In this document: in pieces, positions 1 through 11,779 of the stretch
Numbering within the stretch: position 1 is the stretch's first letter
How the letters are laid out: each line of letters opens with the position of its first letter
DNA from: Cephalopachus bancanus
Taxonomy: Eukaryota; Chordata; Mammalia; Primates; Tarsiidae
Direction: 5' to 3'
Assembly (NCBI GenBank): GCA_027257055.1
Contig: JAPVLO010000323.1
Span: forward strand, 941,001-1,005,000
DNA length: 64,000 nt
Made by a program: the position numbers and the translations under genes
The notes under the pieces: model-generated
What the model saw: only the letters and a program-made list of their open reading frames with translations
Database searches by the model: none
What the model was told of the DNA's origin: nothing

Positions 1-221
1 TTCAAGACCAGCCTAAGAAACATAGTGAGACCTTGTCCCCACAAAAAAAAATCAAAAATTACTCAGGCTTGGTGGTGCATGCCTGTAGTCCCAGCTACTC
101 AGGATGCTGAGGTGGAAGGATCACCTCAACCCAGTAGGCTAAGACTGCAGTGAGCCATGACCGTGCCTCTGTACTCCAACCTGGACAGCAGAGTGAGACC
201 CTCGACTCAAAAAAAAAAAAG
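1..221 (+). mobile_element. Alu SINE, cut by the window start
   Basis: The sequence opens inside an Alu left monomer just after the B box, runs through the A-rich linker and right monomer, and ends in an A tail. The rest of the left monomer lies outside the window. It keeps the ancestral CCCAGCTACTCAGG right-monomer form, so it is an older copy than the lineage-specific ones downstream. Confidence 0.93.
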
Positions 222-534
222 AATTGCATAGGGCATACTTGTACTAAAAAAAATTATTGGTTGTTTATCTGAAATTCTAATTTAGCTGGAGTCATGTCAA
301 TCTGGTAGGCCTACTCTTAGATCAAACTTATAAAGGGGAGGTACAAGGAAGCGAATGTAAGGAGATTTGGAGCAAGCCAAGGGCAGTTGGCAGCAGAAAT
401 GTCTTAGAATACAGGTGGCTTGGAGAAATCATCTTTCATCTGAAAACACCCCCTTACCTATGTGGGAAGTGCCTTTGATTGTTGGAGGATGTCTGTAAGT
501 CTTGATTTCTTTCAAGCCTTCTCTCCCATTATCC

Positions 535-584
<50 letters not shown>

Positions 585-690
585 CTCCAGTCAAACGGTT
601 GTCCATACTGCTTTCTGCAGTGCATGCACAGCCCAGTCATCACCACTACCTGAATGGTCTCCTTCATCATTTGTACTTGTTTGTGTAAGA
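222..690. other. Unique sequence around an AC repeat
   Basis: No gene or interspersed repeat recognised. Apart from the AC microsatellite at 537-582 it looks like single-copy DNA. Open frames here are created by the dinucleotide repeat, which encodes alternating Thr-His or Cys-Val in any frame, and are not evidence of coding. Confidence 0.5.
537..582. repeat. (AC)23 microsatellite
   Basis: An uninterrupted run of 23 AC units. Pure dinucleotide tracts of this length are normally length-polymorphic in mammals. Confidence 0.98.
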
Positions 691-692
691 TA

Positions 693-812
693 AGAATAGC
701 AAGCAGGAAGAACACTGCACTTTGGAGTCAAATCAACCTGAGTTTGAATCCGAGATTTGCTACTTACTAATTGCAAGTCCTTGGGCAAGTTTCATCATTT
801 GTTAAGAGACAA
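693..812 (+). mobile_element. MIR SINE fragment
   Basis: Diverged but recognisable MIR core: CACTTTGGAGTCAAATC, then GAGTTTGAATCC, then GCTACTTACTAATTGC and CCTTGGGCAAGTTTC, in consensus order. MIR is an ancient tRNA-derived SINE mobilised by L2. Confidence 0.75.
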
Positions 813-976
813 TTATTTTTGTTTCCATTTTTATTTTAGATTCAAAGGGCACACGTGCATGTGGACATATCGTGTAGTGGTCGCATTGTTAAATGACAAT
901 TCTAACTTTTTGTTTCCTTGGCTTCAAAGCATGAGCCATAACCCTGTCCAGTGAGGTTATTAGGAAAATTAAGTAT

Positions 977-1264
977 GGCTGGGCTTGGTGGCTCAGCCTG
1001 TAATCCCAGCACTTTGGGAGGCCGAGGTGAGTGAATTGCCTGAGACCATGGGTTCGAGACCCGCCCGGGCAACTTGGCGAGACCTCATCTCTACCATAAA
1101 TCAAAAATCAGCCAGGCGTGGTAGTGCATGCCTGTAGTTCTGTTACTTAGAAGGCTGAGGTGGAAGGATGGCTGGGGTCCAGCAGGTCAAGGCTGTGGTG
1201 GCCAGGAGCGTGCCACTGCACTCCAGTCAGGGCAACGGAGTGAGGCTCAAACTCAAAAAAAAAA
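977..1264 (+). mobile_element. Alu SINE, lineage-specific dimer, full length
   Basis: Complete dimer with head GGCTGGGCTTGGTGGCTCAG, a B box containing GGTTCGAGACC, an AATAAATC-type linker, the right monomer and an A tail. It carries the 1-base A-box deletion giving CTCAGCCTG and keeps CAACTTGGCGAGACC, the older of the two tiers seen in this window. Confidence 0.95.
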
Positions 1265-1394
1265 GAAAGAAAAATAAAATTAAATATGATAATGTACTAA
1301 AGTGAATTACCTGGTACATGGGAGTTACTTAAAATCAAATACTACTGTTGTTGTTGTTGTTATCATTACTGTCATTCAAAGCCAGCTCACAACC

Positions 1395-1575
1395 ACAGAG
1401 ACCCAGAAATGTATTGCCTAGGTTTGGATCCTGGCTCTCCCTGTTGTAAGCTATGTGACCTTAGGTAAGTTATTCTACATGTATATGCCTCTGTTTACTC
1501 CTCTATAAAATAGACATGCATACTATGCCTGGCAAATAGAAAGAGCCATGTAAGCACTGGCCATTATTATTGTCT
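1395..1575 (+). mobile_element. MIR SINE
   Basis: MIR motifs in order: GGTTTGGATCCTGGCTC, AAGCTATGTGACCTTAGGTA, a CTCTATAAAATAGAC segment and a 3' part near GCCATGTAAGCACTGGCC. Sense orientation. Confidence 0.75.
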
Positions 1576-1849
1576 TCTAGGAAATGTTCCCAGCCTACCC
1601 AACCAGGAAGTTGTAATCCCTCTCTGAATTTCTTCAGCATATTACCAACTCCAGGCACATTTGGTTTTTAGGATGTGTCTTGTTTTTCCATGTGTCCCCA
1701 ATGCCTAATAGGAGCTCATTGAGTGTCTAATGATGAAGATAACAAAGATTCAGCAAGCACATGAGATACTGATCTGAGCAAGCACATGGATGAATACCCC
1801 CAGCTGTGCACATGGATGACCAGCCAGCCAGAAATCACCTCTAGTTATT

Positions 1850-2058
1850 ATGCCTACTGTGTGCCAACCACCACGTTAGGTGCCGTAATATTCTCTTTCA
1901 TTTAGCGTCATATCAACCCTGCAAATTAGTCATTATTTTCCTGTTTTTACAGCTTAGAGAGGTTCAGTTATTCACCTTAGTCTGCACAGTCTATAACGTG
2001 TTTAAAGATTCATCCTCAGACAACCTGACTCTATAGCGAATACTCTAGGCTGCCATGC
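1850..2058 (-). mobile_element. MIR SINE, antisense
   Basis: Reads as the reverse complement of MIR: CTACTGTGTGCCAACCACC, TTTTTACAGCTTAGAGAGG, and a tail with CAACCTGACTCTATAG. Heavily diverged. Confidence 0.7.
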
Positions 2059-2059
2059 T

Positions 2060-2245
2060 GTTTTGCTGTGGAAAAATTACTTACGTTAGCTGAGCCTTAG
2101 TCCCCTTAGCTGTTAAAGAGGGATGACAATAGTAACTCTGAGAATTGCAATGAGAATGAAAGGAGGAAAATCATGTGAAGTACCTAGCCCAGTACCTGAT
2201 ACATACTCACCACATACTCAGCAAGTATTAAGTGTTAATCGCAGT
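2060..2245 (+). mobile_element. MIR SINE, 3' part
   Basis: Contains the sense MIR order: GCTGAGCCTTAGTCCCC, a GGGATGACAATAGTAACTC segment, GAGAATGAAAGG, and a terminal portion with GTACCTAGCCCAGTACCTG. Abuts the antisense MIR on its left. Confidence 0.65.
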
Positions 2246-2890
2246 ATTGAATATCACAGTTGGGAATTAAGCCTCAAGAAGTTTGACTCCAAAGGCCACT
2301 CTTAACTCCTGTCCTATCATGCCAATTGTACATAGACCTGAAAACCACATAAAGAAAACCAAAGCCTCTAACTCCAGAATTGATTCAATAACTAGTTGCT
2401 TTGTGGTTTTCCTTGGCATTTCTTAAAGTCTTTATCCTTGAACTACAGCATCCATATCCTTAGTACATCTATATCTTTTCTAGGGGGTTAGTGTACTCAT
2501 ACCTAAGAAGGTTAGTTTCTCTGAGACAAGGGTCCAACTCCCCTGAGTGAGAATCAGATTCACAATATTCATATCTCCTTCCCCACAGGCATGGTATCCT
2601 GCTCTCCAGGAGGTCTTACCAAATACTTGGCTGTCTTCTACAACATCACATGCCTCCTACATAGAACAGAGTTCTTCTGTTTGAAATAACACCTACCTGC
2701 CCCTTTCCCACGTGACAGCCTGGGCTCTGGCTCAGAGTTATCCTCCATGATTTCTTTGGGCATTCACCAACTCTTTTTAAACCTCGGTTTTTTAAAAATC
2801 TTTGAACATGAGTGAATAATGGTTACACACAGAGCTAGACTGGTCAAAATGAAGTGACATTATAAAAACGCCAGGTGGGCATTCAATATT
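2246..2890. other. Unique sequence
   Basis: No gene or confidently recognised repeat. Moderately AT-rich and interrupted by stops in all frames. Confidence 0.5.
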
Positions 2891-2929
2891 TTACTGATAA
2901 AGTGTTTACTAATAAACATGCTAATAAGT

Positions 2930-3115
2930 CAGAGTTCTAATAGCTTTACAAGCAAAAACTCCTCTGATCCTCATCATAACCCTATGGAGATAGGAATTAT
3001 TTTCATCCTCATTTTACAGATAAGGAAACTGGGGTATGGAGAGGCTAAATAACTTTCCAAAGGTGACACAGCAAATGACAGAGCGGAGATCAGAACCCCA
3101 GCAGATTTCATAATT
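2930..3115 (-). mobile_element. MIR SINE, antisense
   Basis: The well-kept antisense core CATTTTACAGATAAGGAAAC is followed by AGAGGCTAAATAACTTTCC and GACACAGCAAATGACAGAGC, then a CAGAACCCCAGCAG end. Confidence 0.82.
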
Positions 3116-3269
3116 TTTCTTCCCCTCTACTGCCGACTTTTCTCTTAAATCCCCTAGGCTAGATTTGTTGTCCCAAAAATGGTATGTTAGGAGCCCAATC
3201 ACTACTCCATATGGTGATAACAAGGGCAGCTGTAGAGGGGAAAAATGATATTAACATATTTAACCAAGC

Positions 3270-3745
3270 CTTTTATGATACCACTCTTGCCTCCCTAATC
3301 CCACAAGACCCTTTTACTCCAAACAAATGTGACTGCCTATAATTCCCAGACCTGCCATCCTGTCACCTGCTTCCATTCCATCACACATGCTGTTCCCTCT
3401 GTCTGAAACTCCCTTCTCTCCAACCCTCATTTTCTCCCTCTTTCTTCTAAATAAATGTCTAGGAGGAGTTCCTGCACGCATCACCCTCTCAGATCAGTCT
3501 CCCCTGATCCTTAGAAGTTTGATGCCCATTCACCATGACTCCAAAATATCCAGGCAATATCTTCTATCAAAGCACCTGTCACACTGGACCACAATAATCA
3601 ACTGGCTTCTTTGTTGCCCGTATTTGACTCTGGGCTTTTTGGAGGCAGGGTTGGTGTCGTCTTTATCTCTGTGGCTCCAGAGCCTAGCACTGTACCTGCC
3701 ATTGAGTAGGCATTCAATAGATGTTTGCTCTACGAAAGAACAAAG
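3270..3745 (+). mobile_element. L2 LINE 3' end
   Basis: Sense L2 3' region: CTGTTCCCTCTGTCTGAAAC, a CACCTGTCACACTGGACC piece, GGAGGCAGGGTTGGTGTCG, then CCTAGCACTGTACCTGCC and the terminal GCATTCAATAGATGTTTG. A 122-codon open frame from 3387 lies inside this LINE and is not a gene. Confidence 0.85.
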
Positions 3746-4860
3746 GTTTGGGTGACTTGAAATTCTTTCTGCTCTCCTGTATCTCTGACTTTGTCCTCAG
3801 ACATATATTCTCTGGACAGAGAGGCAGAAAATGCAGTTGGAAGTGTCAAAAATAGACTTCAAACACCTGAGGAGGAAATGGTGTGGAAATGGATCGCTTT
3901 GGTTTATCAGATACTTGCATTGCCTGAGATCGCCAAAAACACTCATTAAAAACACACAAATCTGAACAAAAGTTAGCATTTGATCACTTACTTATATCTA
4001 AGAGCAATACATATTATTCACCAAATCTAATTGGTTAGATTCTATACCTTTGACTTTTTTATAAGAGAGATAATGCTCTCTGCTAGTTAGAGAATTTAAT
4101 CCTAATTCTGAAAAATGTGTAAATATTAATATCAAACATGAACTGAGCACCAAATAAGACAAGGTTGCCCTGGAGCAACTGGGCTCATTGTTCAAGTTAT
4201 TCTTTGTTGCTGTTGTTGCAAAAGTATGCTAGCTATAAATGTCCATAAAATATGCAAAATAGAATGGAAGTGGTCAAACTCTCCCAAATTGGTTCCCTAC
4301 AGCGAAGAAGAAATTGGGAGAGTTATAGGAATATAGGCACAAAGGTCTGAAGAACACAAAAGCAAATAATTCTGCTTGTACAACTTATGCAGGAGCATTT
4401 CTGCATTCACAGTTTCTCTGGCCTTTCTGAGGAAAGCATTTGTTCCTAAATTACCTAATCCAACACTCACAGTGTTCAAGAAATTTAATTCTGCTTACAT
4501 AGTCATTAGAAGCTCTGTGTAACCCCTCAAAAAAAGCATTTTTAAAGCTACGTTTTGACAATGCATCCAGATACTAATTGGTACAGGAAGAGCAAGACTC
4601 TCTTTCAACATTATAAGAACCCATATGACTATCATTTTCACCTAGAAAACATGCCATCACCAAAACAGATTTATATCAAGACGTGAATATACAATTTCAG
4701 GGGCACAGTATATACATATGTGCCCATAGATCTATGTATATTTTTTGATATATAATAACTGTACATATTTATGAGGTACTATGTTTGCATGTTTGTGAAT
4801 ATAAATTTCTGTTGAGACTATTTTGAGGTTTTGGGGGGTTTTTTTAGTTTGATAAAAAAA
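3746..4860. other. Unique AT-rich sequence
   Basis: About 1.1 kb with no gene or recognised repeat. Includes a short TTG/TTC-rich stretch near 4201 and an AT-rich tract at 4705-4800. Confidence 0.5.
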
Positions 4861-5156
4861 ATTTTTTTTTTTAATGAGATGGAGTCTCATTCTTGTCGCC
4901 TAGGCTGGAGTGCAGTGACACACTCATGGCCACCGAAGCCTCAACCTGCTGAGCTCAGGTGATCCCTCCATCTCAGCCTTCCAAGCAGCTGAACTACAGA
5001 CACACACCACCACGCCTGGCTAGTTTTTGTGATTTATGGTAGAGACAAAGTCTCACCAAGTTGCCCAGGCTGATCTTGAACTCTTGGGCTCAGGCAATCC
5101 TCTCACCTCAACCTCCCAAAGTGCTGGGATTACAGACTGAGCCACTATACCTGGCC
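4861..5156 (-). mobile_element. Alu SINE, antisense, older type
   Basis: Antisense Alu: poly-T, GGAGTCTCATTCTTGTCGCC, GGCTGGAGTGCAGTGACAC, then the left monomer ending with GGCTGAGCCA-type bases at 5138-5147. It keeps CCCAAAGTGCTGGGATTACA, so it predates the younger GCGCCTTTGGG form. Confidence 0.93.
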
Positions 5157-5413
5157 AATATTTTTAATATTGAGAATTAGGTGCTTCCAAACTGTTGGAG
5201 GCCCAAAGAAGCAGATGGCGGGCCAAATATCCATGAAGGACTCCTGGAACAACCTAGATAACTGACCCAGCAAAGGAATTGCTTCCTTTACTAAGAGCAA
5301 GAAGTAGGAGACTTTCAGGAGGCTGCAGAAACCAAGGATCTTCTTCCTATTTCTGGCTAATAGATGACCCACCTCAGCCATGATTCCTGTCAATGATATA
5401 AAGATCCTACACT

Positions 5414-5691
5414 GGGTCCAGGTGCGGTGGCTCAAGCCTGTAATCCCAGCCCTTTGGGAGGCCGAAGTGAGGAGACTGCCTGAGTCAACAGGTTTGAGAA
5501 CAACCCGGGCAATTTGGTGAGACCTCATCTCTACAATATATCAAAAAATTAGTCAGACCTTTAGCTCCGACACTTGGAAGGCTGAGGCAGAAGGATCACT
5601 GGAGCCCAGCGGGTCGACACTGGGTGGCCATGAGTGTGCCACTGCACTCTGGTCTGGGCAACGGAGTGAGACTCCAACTCAGAAAAAAAAA
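5414..5691 (+). mobile_element. Alu SINE, dimer, with target-site duplication
   Basis: Full dimer with GGTGCGGTGGCTCAAGCCTG at the head and a partly deleted linker. ATCCTACACTG immediately before it and ATCCTACATTAC just after the A tail look like a target-site duplication with one or two later substitutions. Confidence 0.93.
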
Positions 5692-5703
5692 AATCCTACA
5701 TTA

Positions 5704-6285
5704 CTACCTCCTAATACCACAAAGTGAGGAGCCAGGCACTAGGATCTCTGTCACCCCTGCCATAGAAGAGCCAGATTCATGCTTGCCTGCTAGAAGAAAC
5801 AGCATAGTTTTTAGTCTCCATCCTATGTGTAAATAGAATTGGTGCTTATCACCGCTCCTTCTAATACATGTGTTTATTCCCAAGGTCATTTTTATTTTGA
5901 ATCTTTTGGTTGGTTGGTTTCATCTTTAGCTTAGTTTTTTTAAAAAGAAAAATTTAAAACTTGTCAGTATATAAAACTCTGTGATCACCCTTTCTTCCCT
6001 CTTTATAAATATTGTTTACAAACAGTTTCTTTGAGCAATGAGTCATCATACAGAAAAAATATTTAAATGGTTACTTGGAGTAATGCCATTTTCTCCAACA
6101 TTGACTTCCATAGCAATGCTCCTGTTAACTAATGGCAGGATGGAGTTTGGTAATTGGCTGTCTTATCCATCTCCTTAAAGCACTGTATGTCCCAGATGTC
6201 TCCACTATACAGGTGACTCTACATTGGAGAATTAAATAAGTTTTTTCCCAACACTGACAGAATCATGATTAAAAACAAGCCAGAA
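5704..6285. other. Unique sequence
   Basis: No gene or recognised repeat. Continues the single-copy sequence seen at 5157-5413, which the Alu at 5414 interrupts. Confidence 0.5.
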
Positions 6286-6596
6286 GGCTAGGCACGGCGG
6301 CTCACACCTGTAACCCCAGCACTTTGGGAGGTCAAGGTGGGCAGATCGCAGGAACCCAGGAGTTCAAGACCGGCCTGAGTTATATAGCGAGACCTCATCT
6401 CTACAAAAAGTCAAGAAAGTTAGCCAGGTGTGATGGCACATGCTTGTAGTCCCAGTTACGTGGGAGGCTGAGGCAGAAGGATCACCTGAGCTTGGGAAGC
6501 CAAGGCTGCGGTGAGCCATGATTGTCTTAATCATGTCACTACACTCCAGCCTGGGTGACAGAGTGAGACCCTGACTCAAAAAAAAAAAAAAAAAAA
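6286..6596 (+). mobile_element. Alu SINE, AluJ-like
   Basis: Full dimer with 19 terminal As. It has CTCACACCTGTAACCCCAGC (no A-box deletion), CTCTACAAAAAGTC and CAGTTACGTGGGAGGCTGAG, closer to the ancestral primate type than to the lineage-specific group. Confidence 0.94.
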
Positions 6597-6913
6597 GCGA
6601 GAGTTTACCCAAAATTTTGCCCCCCAAAATCAGGAATGAGGCTACCCTCTGGGTCTTAAAACTTTCTCAGTGGACAAGCCCCTGGACATGCTTTCTGGGA
6701 CTTGGAAAGCTTTGTCCCTGAGCATCAGTTATCCTCAAGGCCAGATCAAAGAAGAGCCTCTTCTATATGAGGACCCTTTACTAGCAGCCTTTTCAGTTAC
6801 CCACAATACTTCTGTAGGGCTCATGCTTAAAAACAAAATTCCATGGTAAATAATATAGAGAAGACTAACTGGAAAATAGACATGATGGGAGAGGTTTAAA
6901 AAAAAGAGGGCTG

Positions 6914-7200
6914 CCGGGCTCGGTGGCTCAGCCTGTAATCCCGCGCCTTTGGGAGGCTGAGGTGAGTGGATTGTCTGAGCCCGCGGGTTCGAGACCCGCT
7001 TGGGCAGCGAGACTTCATCTCTACAATAAAAATCAAAAAATCAGCCGGGCATGGTAGCACATGCCTGTAATTCCGGCTACTTGGAAGGCTGAGACAGAAG
7101 GATCGCCGGAGCCCAGCAGGTCGAGGCTGCGGTGGCCGGGAGCGGCCACTGCACTCCAGTCTGGGCGACAGAGTGAGACTCCAACTCAAAAAAAAAAAAA
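6914..7200 (+). mobile_element. Alu SINE, young lineage-specific tier
   Basis: Diagnostic young-tier features: CTCAGCCTG, CCCGCGCCTTTGGG, GGGCAGCGAGAC (short junction lacking AACTTG) and GGAGCGGCCACTGC. Flanked by perfect direct repeats AGAGGGCTG at 6905-6913 and 7201-7209, the target-site duplication left by L1-driven insertion. Confidence 0.96.
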
Positions 7201-7209
7201 AGAGGGCTG

Positions 7210-8198
7210 ATAAACCAGTAACCCCATTTTTTTACTCTGTTTCAATAATAAATAATTTAACATAGCAATTTATGTGCATTTAAAAGGCCAGGCAATTGAA
7301 ACTCTGGGGTAAGCATGACTTTCACAAACCTGATATAATACCTATCTAAAAACAATTCATATTTATTAGTGGAATAAATCCCCAAAATTCCTTTCTAAAG
7401 GCTTATCAAACCAAATTGGGTCCCAGTCCAACAAATCGAATTAGAAATCCATGTAAGTCTGCTAACTGAGTTATTAAAGTGATCTGCATGGGTATTCCCA
7501 GTTCTCCTGAAAAACTTCTATTTAGACATTTAGTCAAATGCTGCCCTCTAGTGAGAAAACTCTTTTAAAGGCTACAAAAGATCCTCGGACTACAAAGAAT
7601 TCAGAGCTTCAAAGAAAAGGCATCTGAAAAGATAATCAAGTAGAATCTTCAACTAGAAACCACAGTTATTCTAGATTAAAATATCCGCTTCATTTTTACT
7701 TTGCTGATAATGCCTATATTTTCTTTCTAAAATTCTGTGAAACTTCGCAAAATATTAAAATGACCACAGTAGGGCAGTTTACCCATGTGACATTTTAGAT
7801 ATTTTTAGGCTCTTACATTTGATTATCTAATATTAATAATTGATATTAAAGTTTGATATGTTTATTTCCTTTAGCTAGTGATGCAGCTGAAGAATTTGCA
7901 TAAAATTAAATATGGTGTCCCACTCTGTCAATTAAAAGAACACTGAACAAGTGAGTGGTGGGTATCCACAGAATATTTGTGTGAATAAGCAACACTTTAC
8001 TTTTAAATATTTATTTGCTGAAAAGCCAAGATTCCCAGTGTTCTTAAATAATATAGGAGTATTGCTATACTTTCAAATAGAAAACTAGTCACTTTTAATT
8101 TGGCAGGGGAGAAAAAAGGAAAACCTATACTTTCAAACTTTTCTACAGAATTTTAGCACTTTTTATTCAATTAGCAGTAACAGACACTTAGCATTTTT
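7210..8198. other. Repeat-free AT-rich sequence
   Basis: Nearly 1 kb without a recognised repeat or gene; carries the CTCF-like motif at 7539-7555. Confidence 0.5.
7539..7555 (-). promoter_or_regulatory. CTCF-like binding motif
   Basis: The minus strand reads CTCACTAGAGGGCAGCA, which fits the CTCF core consensus CCASYAGRGGGCR closely over the CACTAGAGGGCAG stretch. CTCF is a zinc-finger protein that anchors chromatin loops. Occupancy cannot be read from sequence. Confidence 0.5.
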
Positions 8199-8212
8199 AA
8201 AATTGTATTCTA

Positions 8213-8511
8213 GGCCAGGCATGGTGGCTCACACCTGTAATCCCAGCACTTTGGAAGGCTGAGGTGGAAGGATCGCTTGAGCCCAGGAGTTCAAGACTAG
8301 CCTAGGCAACATAGTAAGGCCTCATCCTTACAAAAAAAATGTTTTAAAAATTAGTCAGGCATGATGGTGTGTACCTGTTGTCTCAGCTATTCAGGAGGCT
8401 GAAGGGGGAGGATTGCCTGAGCCCAAGAGGTCCAGACTACAGTGACTCATAAACATGCCACTGCATTCCATCCTGGGCAACAGAGCGAGACCCTGACTCA
8501 AAAGATAGAAA
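8213..8511 (+). mobile_element. Alu SINE, AluJ-like, with diverged target-site duplication
   Basis: Head GGCCAGGCATGGTGGCTCAC, dimeric, ending in a decayed A-rich tail. AAAATTGT at 8199-8206 recurs at 8518-8525, both followed by similar T-rich bases and TCTA, which marks the duplicated target. Confidence 0.93.
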
Positions 8512-8611
8512 TAAAATAAAATTGTTTTTCTAAACTTTGTAAATCCTGATTGTACAAGTTTCTTCCTAACACACACTTTTTCTTCTAGAGCATTAATTCA
8601 TCTTTTATGCC

Positions 8612-8830
8612 TTTTAACAAAAGATTATAAATGCCTACTCTGAACCCACACTCCACTAGTCACTTTGGATGTAATGGTGAGAAAGAGGAAGCTGGTTCCA
8701 AAACATAAGTATCATACAGCAGAGGGAGGGAGACAGACCTGTAAGCAGGTAATCGTGAAATGTTGCCATCGATGCTTGAGATGGTGATAGACACAGAGTT
8801 CTCCAGGAGCAGGTAGGAGGGATGCCGGAC
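8612..8830 (-). mobile_element. L2 LINE, antisense
   Basis: Antisense L2 3' sequence: GATGTAATGGTGAGAAAGAG, GAGACAGACCTGTAAGCAGG and a final AGGAGCAGGTAGGAGGGATG. Strongly diverged. Confidence 0.6.
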
Positions 8831-9820
8831 TCACACCAGACAGATAGGAACACTCCACTCCCCACAGAAGTAAAATGTGAGCTTCAGCATGGATCTACAG
8901 CCCTTGAAAGCCCTCTGAAGGCAGTACCAGACAGACAGACCAATTTCTCCCCGCAGAAACAATTTTACCAAGACTATGGCACCGTGTGTGACAGTTTTGT
9001 GCTTTCTTCAACGTGGCATTCCCAATTAGATATGCAGGGATGGTAGTTCCACACTCAACACCAACCATGCTTACATTTGAATTAAATCTCTCCATAAACA
9101 TGAAGTGAAATATTCCTATGTTAGAATATTTTACATAACAGAAAATTTTGTTCTCCTTTCTTAATTTTAAACACAGCTACAGAACACTATGTCTTTTTTT
9201 TTTCCCAAGGAAAGTAAGAAAACTGAAATTAAATTATTTTGTGATTACAGGGTTCTCGTGTGCTCTGATACAGCCACTAGCACCTGTGTGATCTTGGGCA
9301 AATCATCCTAGATAGGTCTGACATCCCTGCATGATCAAATAGTCTGTAACACCACACATAAAAAGTACTCTTTATTTTAAAGTATTGTAACTCAGTGTTG
9401 ACTGTGACTTTCAACTTCTCATCCTCTAATCACTATGGTCATTGTGTATATGGAAGAAACATTCTTGCTTGAGGAAAATTTAATCTTGTCCCTTCTAATC
9501 AAATTTTTAGTCATTGAAAAAGGAAACAGAATGAATATTTGGGGAGAATGTTTACTAAAATCCTGGTTCTGGATAAAAATGTCAGCAATATATGTAAGAC
9601 ACATCTCTGCAAGAAGAATTAAGCTTGGGAAACTTACTATGTATGAGACATTAATGTCCTTTAACATTTTTCTTTAAACTTAAACATGCGTGTGGAAAAA
9701 TGTGTTGGGATTTTTCTCTATTAAACATCTGTTTTATGGACATACATTTCCTGATAAATTTCTTGAAACAAATTTGAGTGCAAAAAAATTGTTTTAAACA
9801 GAGCTTTAAAAAATATGTCA
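8831..9820. other. Unique sequence with a possible MIR remnant
   Basis: Mostly single-copy AT-rich DNA. A weak MIR-like piece (CCTGTGTGATCTTGGGCAAA) lies at about 9250-9345. Overlapping 80-codon frames on both strands near 9420-9677 show no coding signature. Confidence 0.45.
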
Positions 9821-10112
9821 GCCAGACTCGGTGGCTCAGCCTGTAATCCCATGCCTTTGGGAGGCTGAGGTGAATGGATTGCCTGAGCCCGTGGGTTTGA
9901 GACCCACCTGGGCAGGCGAGACCTCATCTCTACAATAAATCAAAAAATTAGCCGGGCGTGGTAGCGTGCCTGTAGTTCCAGCTACGTGGAAGGCTGAGGC
10001 GGAAGGATCGCCGGAGCCCAGCAGGTCGAGACTGCCGTGGCCAGGACCGGCCACTGCACTCCAGTCTGGGCGACAGAGTGAGATTCCAACTCAAAAAAAA
10101 AAAAAAAAAAAA
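9821..10112 (+). mobile_element. Alu SINE, young lineage-specific tier
   Basis: Dimer with CTCAGCCTG, CCTGGGCAGGCGAGACC and GACCGGCCACTGCACTCC, and a long A tail of about 20 bases. Assigned to the younger tier by the shortened GGGCAG junction. Confidence 0.95.
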
Positions 10113-10419
10113 GTCAAGGAGAAAAGCATATTCTACCCAAATTGTGTGTTAGGAGGCTCAGTTACAACTTTTAAATGTCACTCCAAGTTTTGAAGAACAG
10201 AGAGTTGTGCAAATTAGGGGTAAGGTCTTACATGAAGAATTAGAAAACTGGATTCTATCCGAGTGTAATAAACCTTAACAAGTCAGGTAGCCTCTCTGTG
10301 TTTGAATATCCTCATTTTTCCTGTCTCATATGTAACACTGAATTTTTTTTTCATGCGATTCAACATAGTAACCCTGAATTTACGTAAGGATCCCATGAGC
10401 TACTCTTTGAAAGCTATAG

Positions 10420-10760
10420 CAAACGGGCAGCAACCTAAACACACCAAGAGAGAAAGGATAAACAAACTCTGGTATATTCACACAATGAAGCACCACATGA
10501 AAAATAAAAAGAAGAACCTGAATATATATGAGAATATATATATATTAACATGGATAAATCTCAAAAAAAAAAAACCTCTACATTGTTGAGTAAAAAAAAT
10601 GCAAGATACAGAATGATACACCATTGTACTACTTATATTTTTTAAAGCACCCAAAACAATATAGATTGCTTAAGAACTGACCACATAAGAAGCTTGTTAT
10701 AAAAAATGGACAGTGATTGCCCCTCAAAAGAAACAAAATTCGAAGAAATATGACAAAGAG
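10420..10760 (+). mobile_element. Old L1 LINE 3' fragment
   Basis: L1M-type 3' sequence: CTGGTATATTCACACAATGA, CATGGATAAATCTC, then TACAGAATGATACACC. This matches the end of ORF2 and the start of the 3' UTR of old L1 families. Subfamily not assigned. Confidence 0.7.
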
Positions 10761-11393
10761 TTAACCATTCATTTTGAGTGCTAGGAATAAAAGTGACTCC
10801 TCTTATTCTTTAAAGATTTCTTTTTTAAATTATAACTTTTAGTCTTCTTTTTAAAATTATTTTCAGCTAACAAAATAAAATAAATAGCAAAAGTAAAGCA
10901 TATCATTTAAAAGGTTAACAGAGCTGGTACCCGCAGATTCTTTCAAACTTTGTTTTATGATCTTCATCTGCTGATGATCATCTAACTATAGGGTTAATCT
11001 ATATTTAATAGAGGATGAAGACAATCTACATGAATAGATCCTGGAATGTAAGTGCAGAGATGCAGTCTACTAAAATAAAATTTTCTGAAGTACACATTTC
11101 AATTCTAGACAACCTGAAGACTCTAACTTGACATCAGCCAAAGATCCTTTTCCGGGTTTCCACCTTCAAATCTTCAAATAAATCAGGACTTTTATAATTT
11201 AGAATAAAAGGAAAGGGTCAAGAAAATCCCACCATGTTCTTCATGTCCATATCAGACGAAGATTTTTTCCCCCCGGTACCGTGTCCAAACATTAAAATGT
11301 TGATTAGAATCTCTAGTCTGACACTCTATACTCATGATCCTGTAGAATCAAGCTGGAAAATATGGGATTTGACTTGTTTAATTGACATAATTT
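10761..11393. other. Unique AT-rich sequence
   Basis: No gene or confident repeat. Long homopolymer-rich stretches at 10810-10910 could hide diverged LINE sequence. Confidence 0.4.
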
Positions 11394-11406
11394 AAGATAT
11401 AAACAG

Positions 11407-11697
11407 GCCGGGCTTGGTGACTCAGCCTGTAATCTCAGCACTTTGGGAGGCCGAGGCGAGAGGATTGCCTGAACCTGCAGGTTCGAGACCCACCCGGGCA
11501 ACTTGGCGAGACCTTGTCTCTACAATAAATCAAAAAATTAGCCAGGTGTGGTAATGCACACCTGTAGTTCCAGCTGCTTGGAAGGCTGAGGCTGAAGGAT
11601 CGCCAGAGCCCAGCAGGTTGAGGCTGCGGTGGCCGGGAGCAGCCACTGCACTCCAGTCTGGGTGACAGAGTGAGACTCCAACTAAAAAAAAAAAAAA
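11407..11697 (+). mobile_element. Alu SINE, lineage-specific, perfect target-site duplication
   Basis: Dimer with CTCAGCCTGTAATC, GGGCAACTTGGCGAGACC (older tier) and GGGAGCAGCCACTGC. Flanked by AAGATATAAACAG on both sides (11394-11406 and about 11698-11709). Confidence 0.95.
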
Positions 11698-11779
11698 AGA
11701 TATAAACAGACTGCTCACAAATAAAATGAAATGCAAATAGCGGTTACATATAGGTTCAAATGGCTACTCAATTCATAAC

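Noticed and set aside
462..715. Open frames on both strands through the AC repeat (63-67 codons)
   Set aside because: They consist of Thr-His or Cys-Val runs forced by the dinucleotide repeat; no flanking domain or gene structure.
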